Assembly (NCBI RefSeq): GCF_964199755.1
Contig: NC_133903.1
Location: 6,403,001 to 6,467,000, forward strand
Length of the DNA: 64,000 bases
Source: Larus michahellis
Lineage: Eukaryota > Chordata > Aves > Charadriiformes > Laridae
Reading direction: 5' to 3'
Notes under the pieces: generated by a model
Seen by the model: the letters and a program-made list of their open reading frames with translations, nothing else
The model's database searches: none
Told to the model about the DNA's origin: nothing
Shown here: piece after piece, positions 61,396-64,000 of the stretch
Layout of the letters: each line of letters starts with the position of its first letter
Numbering within the stretch: position 1 is the first letter of the stretch
Position numbers and translations under genes: made by a program

Positions 61396-64000
61396 TCTTA
61401 TCACTGCTTTCACGTCCTTCTTCATTAGAAATTGGGGAGAAAATTCCATGCTGTTGCTGTTCATATATGCAGATGAAATGCAAAATAAAACAGCACTGAG
61501 AATTCCGGAATTATTTTAAGCCCAAAGATTTTAGAGGAAGAAAGATGTTGGGAGAGGAAAAAGTTGTGGGTTTTTTTTCTTTACCAAACTATTTTAAACA
61601 TAAAGATATCATGCAGTAATCTGTACCTTACCACTCTTTTGACATTTCTCTTCTAATTTTTTCTTCATCTGGTTTTCAAATAGCAGGAGAGACACCTCCA
61701 CTTTCATAAGAACTGGAGCACAGCCAGCGAGAAAGGGAAGTGTAGGGTCAGACCCTGGAGTGCTTTGCACTTCAGCGCAGAGGTACTTTGGCTTTGGAGC
61801 CTCCACCGTGAGCCGGGAGGGAAGGATGCAGCCTCCCGGGGCACAGAGGTGGGGAGAAGCTGCCAAGGCCACTTCTTGTTTCCGGCATCAAGCCCTGTGG
61901 TTGAACAAAGAGGACGGGTAGGAGCAATTTTTCTGCCAGCCTCTCCTGGCAGTAATTTTGATCCCATGGGATCTTTAGTGGATCCTAGGGCTAGCCATGC
62001 AGCCTAATACAAGGAGGTGGGTTACCTGGCCAGCCTCCTCTGCAGCCAGTGGAGATGTTCTCCAGGGGTTGATTTGGAGAACCTGACTTCACACCTTGCT
62101 CATCAAGGAAGGGAATCTTTATCTTTGGATAAAATTGTAGTCCAGCACAGGCATTTATTTCGTTTGTTCTGAGGCCGTGCTACCTGGCAGCTTATCTGCA
62201 AAGTGCAGCTGGACAGGGAGTGGGCAGGAGATGCGTGTGGAAGGAGGCAACTGCAAGGGATGGCAGCTTGGGAAGCCACTAATGCATGCTTGCAAGATCA
62301 AAATTCACATCTCAAACTGCCAGAGAAAATAAGTTGCAGGGGAAAAGCATTTCAAGGGAAGATCTTCAGAGCAGTTTTTAGCTCAGTTGGCTTGTGTGCA
62401 CCTCATATCTGTCACTTTACAAACACCCCCCACTACCCTTCAAGGGAGGGGTGGGATCGTGGTGGCAGGTTGCTCTGAGGATCCTCCTACAAGGAGGAAG
62501 GGTGTCAGTGTTCCCATGCCAGGAAACATCAACCTGCTCCAGAGCTTGCTATTGCTCTTCTGTGCTCACCAAGCAGCAGGAACTTTATGCCATCTGAAGA
62601 TTTCCGAGTCTCTCCACTGCTCTTCTGGCTCTGCTGTCCAAAGGATGGGATTTATTCTCAGAGGGGCACAACCTGCTCTTCCCAGGGACAGCTGGTTGCC
62701 AGACAGGGCCATGCAGGCACAGGCTGCACAGTAGCAACCACCGGCTGGTGATCCCACCACCTTCCACTGGTGTCACGAGCTGTCAGTGCTGGGGTCTCCC
62801 TCTCAAGCACCAGGTCTCTTCAGAGCCAACAGTTTTTCTGGTGTGAGACTCACAAAAATGAAAGAATGGGAAAGTGCTTGAAAAAAATCCAAAGGGAATA
62901 AAAATCAGGAGGGAATGTAGGTGATCCTCTGGATGGATGTAGGATGCCACACCTGAGCTGGTGTGGTTGAAGATATGTTTTTCGACAACAAAACCTCCTT
63001 ACCCATTATTTTTTCCTAAGCTTTTTCAAATATAGAAAGCAAAAAAGCTGTGAAAATATTTTTCAGTATTCTGAGCTCCTTACAGTTCAAGAACAACCAC
63101 AGAGTCTCCCAGCTACCACCTGTCTTACCTGCTCCCTCTCTCTCCTCTGTTTTTAGGGGTCACAATTTCGATTTGGGAATTTTTCCACTACACAAGTAAA
63201 ATAAGACTATACCCATGATCAAATGATGCCCACGTTCCACCTGGAGTCCTTCATACTATGTTGGGGCAGTGAGTGGAGTTCTCACTTGACACTTATTGAC
63301 TTTCTTCCTCTTATTCCATCTCAGATTTATCTTCCTCCTTTACCATTTTAATTGCAGTCTGCATTGGGAGAGTTTCTGCGTTGCATCCACTAAGCTGGCA
63401 ACACAATCTATTCTAACGTTAACTCAATTTGCTTAATGTCAGGTTGCAGATAAACACCCAGAAATTCATCCTGAATTTCCAGCTTACCGGAGGACTGGCA
63501 GTTAACACCAGCTGATAGAAGCAGGCTTGCGATCACTCTCTCTCCACTTCCAGCAACAACAGATGTTTGACAGCGGCAATTATTATCTGCCTCATTTTCC
63601 TTTCTAGCTTTTATTTAGTGTATTGACAAGCTGGATTGGATTTGGAGAGGGGCAGGGAGCCAAGCCTGAGCCACCAGGAGAAATCCGTTTATTCACCCTA
63701 GTGCCTGTCCGGCTCGCTGACCTTCGCTGCCCTCACAGATGTAACAGCTCAGCGCTGAGTCGATAGCGAAGCAGAAGAAAAGTTTGAACCAAAGGATTCA
63801 GATCAGCATCAGATGTTTCAAGGCACAAAAAGGCAGGTATGATTGTCTGGACTGCAGCAACGCAAAGCGAGGAGTTTCCCCAGGCACGTCCGGTCATCCA
63901 GTCTCGATGTAAAGCTGTCTAATGCTGAAGAACCCTCTCTGCCCTTCGGCAGTTGCTTGGTTTCAGTAGACAGGGATCACCATCACAGGAACCTGTGCCT
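61396..64000. other. Intergenic to right edge
   Basis: No gene is supported. By human gene order SOX8 should lie further right; no HMG-box exon is present in this window. Small frames at 61.6-62.8 kb on both strands look like chance. Confidence 0.45.

Overview
The window looks like bird nuclear DNA. It is spliced and gene-sparse, and it carries several CR1 LINE 3' ends with the ATTCTATG-type tail that is typical of avian genomes. It also holds old MIR-like SINE relics. The species cannot be determined from the sequence.

Only two protein-coding genes can be supported. C1QTNF8 (CTRP8, a secreted collagen/C1q-domain protein) lies on the + strand at 10155-11714 in two coding exons. SSTR5 (somatostatin receptor type 5) lies on the - strand at 41352-42464 in a single coding exon. 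The two genes point towards each other across about 29 kb. This is the same tail-to-tail pairing as C1QTNF8 and SSTR5 on human 16p13.3, so the window belongs to the conserved LMF1-SOX8-SSTR5-C1QTNF8-CACNA1H block. By that order CACNA1H should lie beyond the left edge and SOX8 beyond the right edge. I see exons of neither here.

Layout. 1-10 kb: non-coding, with one CR1 tail. 10.1-12.9 kb: C1QTNF8 with its intron and polyadenylation signals. 12.9-40.7 kb: intergenic, with two CR1 pieces, three MIR-like relics, an 80-bp-period tandem duplication and a pair of neighbouring perfect hairpins. 40.7-42.5 kb: SSTR5. 42.5-49.6 kb: probable SSTR5 5' intron. 49.24-50.45 kb: a CpG island with two strong minus-strand splice donors, proposed as the SSTR5 promoter and its non-coding first exons. 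50.5-64 kb: non-coding flank towards SOX8, with a 260-bp pentanucleotide array that directly abuts the 3' end of a CR1 element, a second CR1, another MIR-like relic and a 13-bp hairpin.

The two genes are neighbours by history and need not work together. SSTR5 is a Gi-coupled peptide hormone receptor and C1QTNF8 is a secreted ligand-like protein. I found no RNA gene, CRISPR array or novel multi-gene system. The least expected structures are the 100-bp higher-order unit inside the pentanucleotide array and the hairpins at 25.4 and 58.4 kb.
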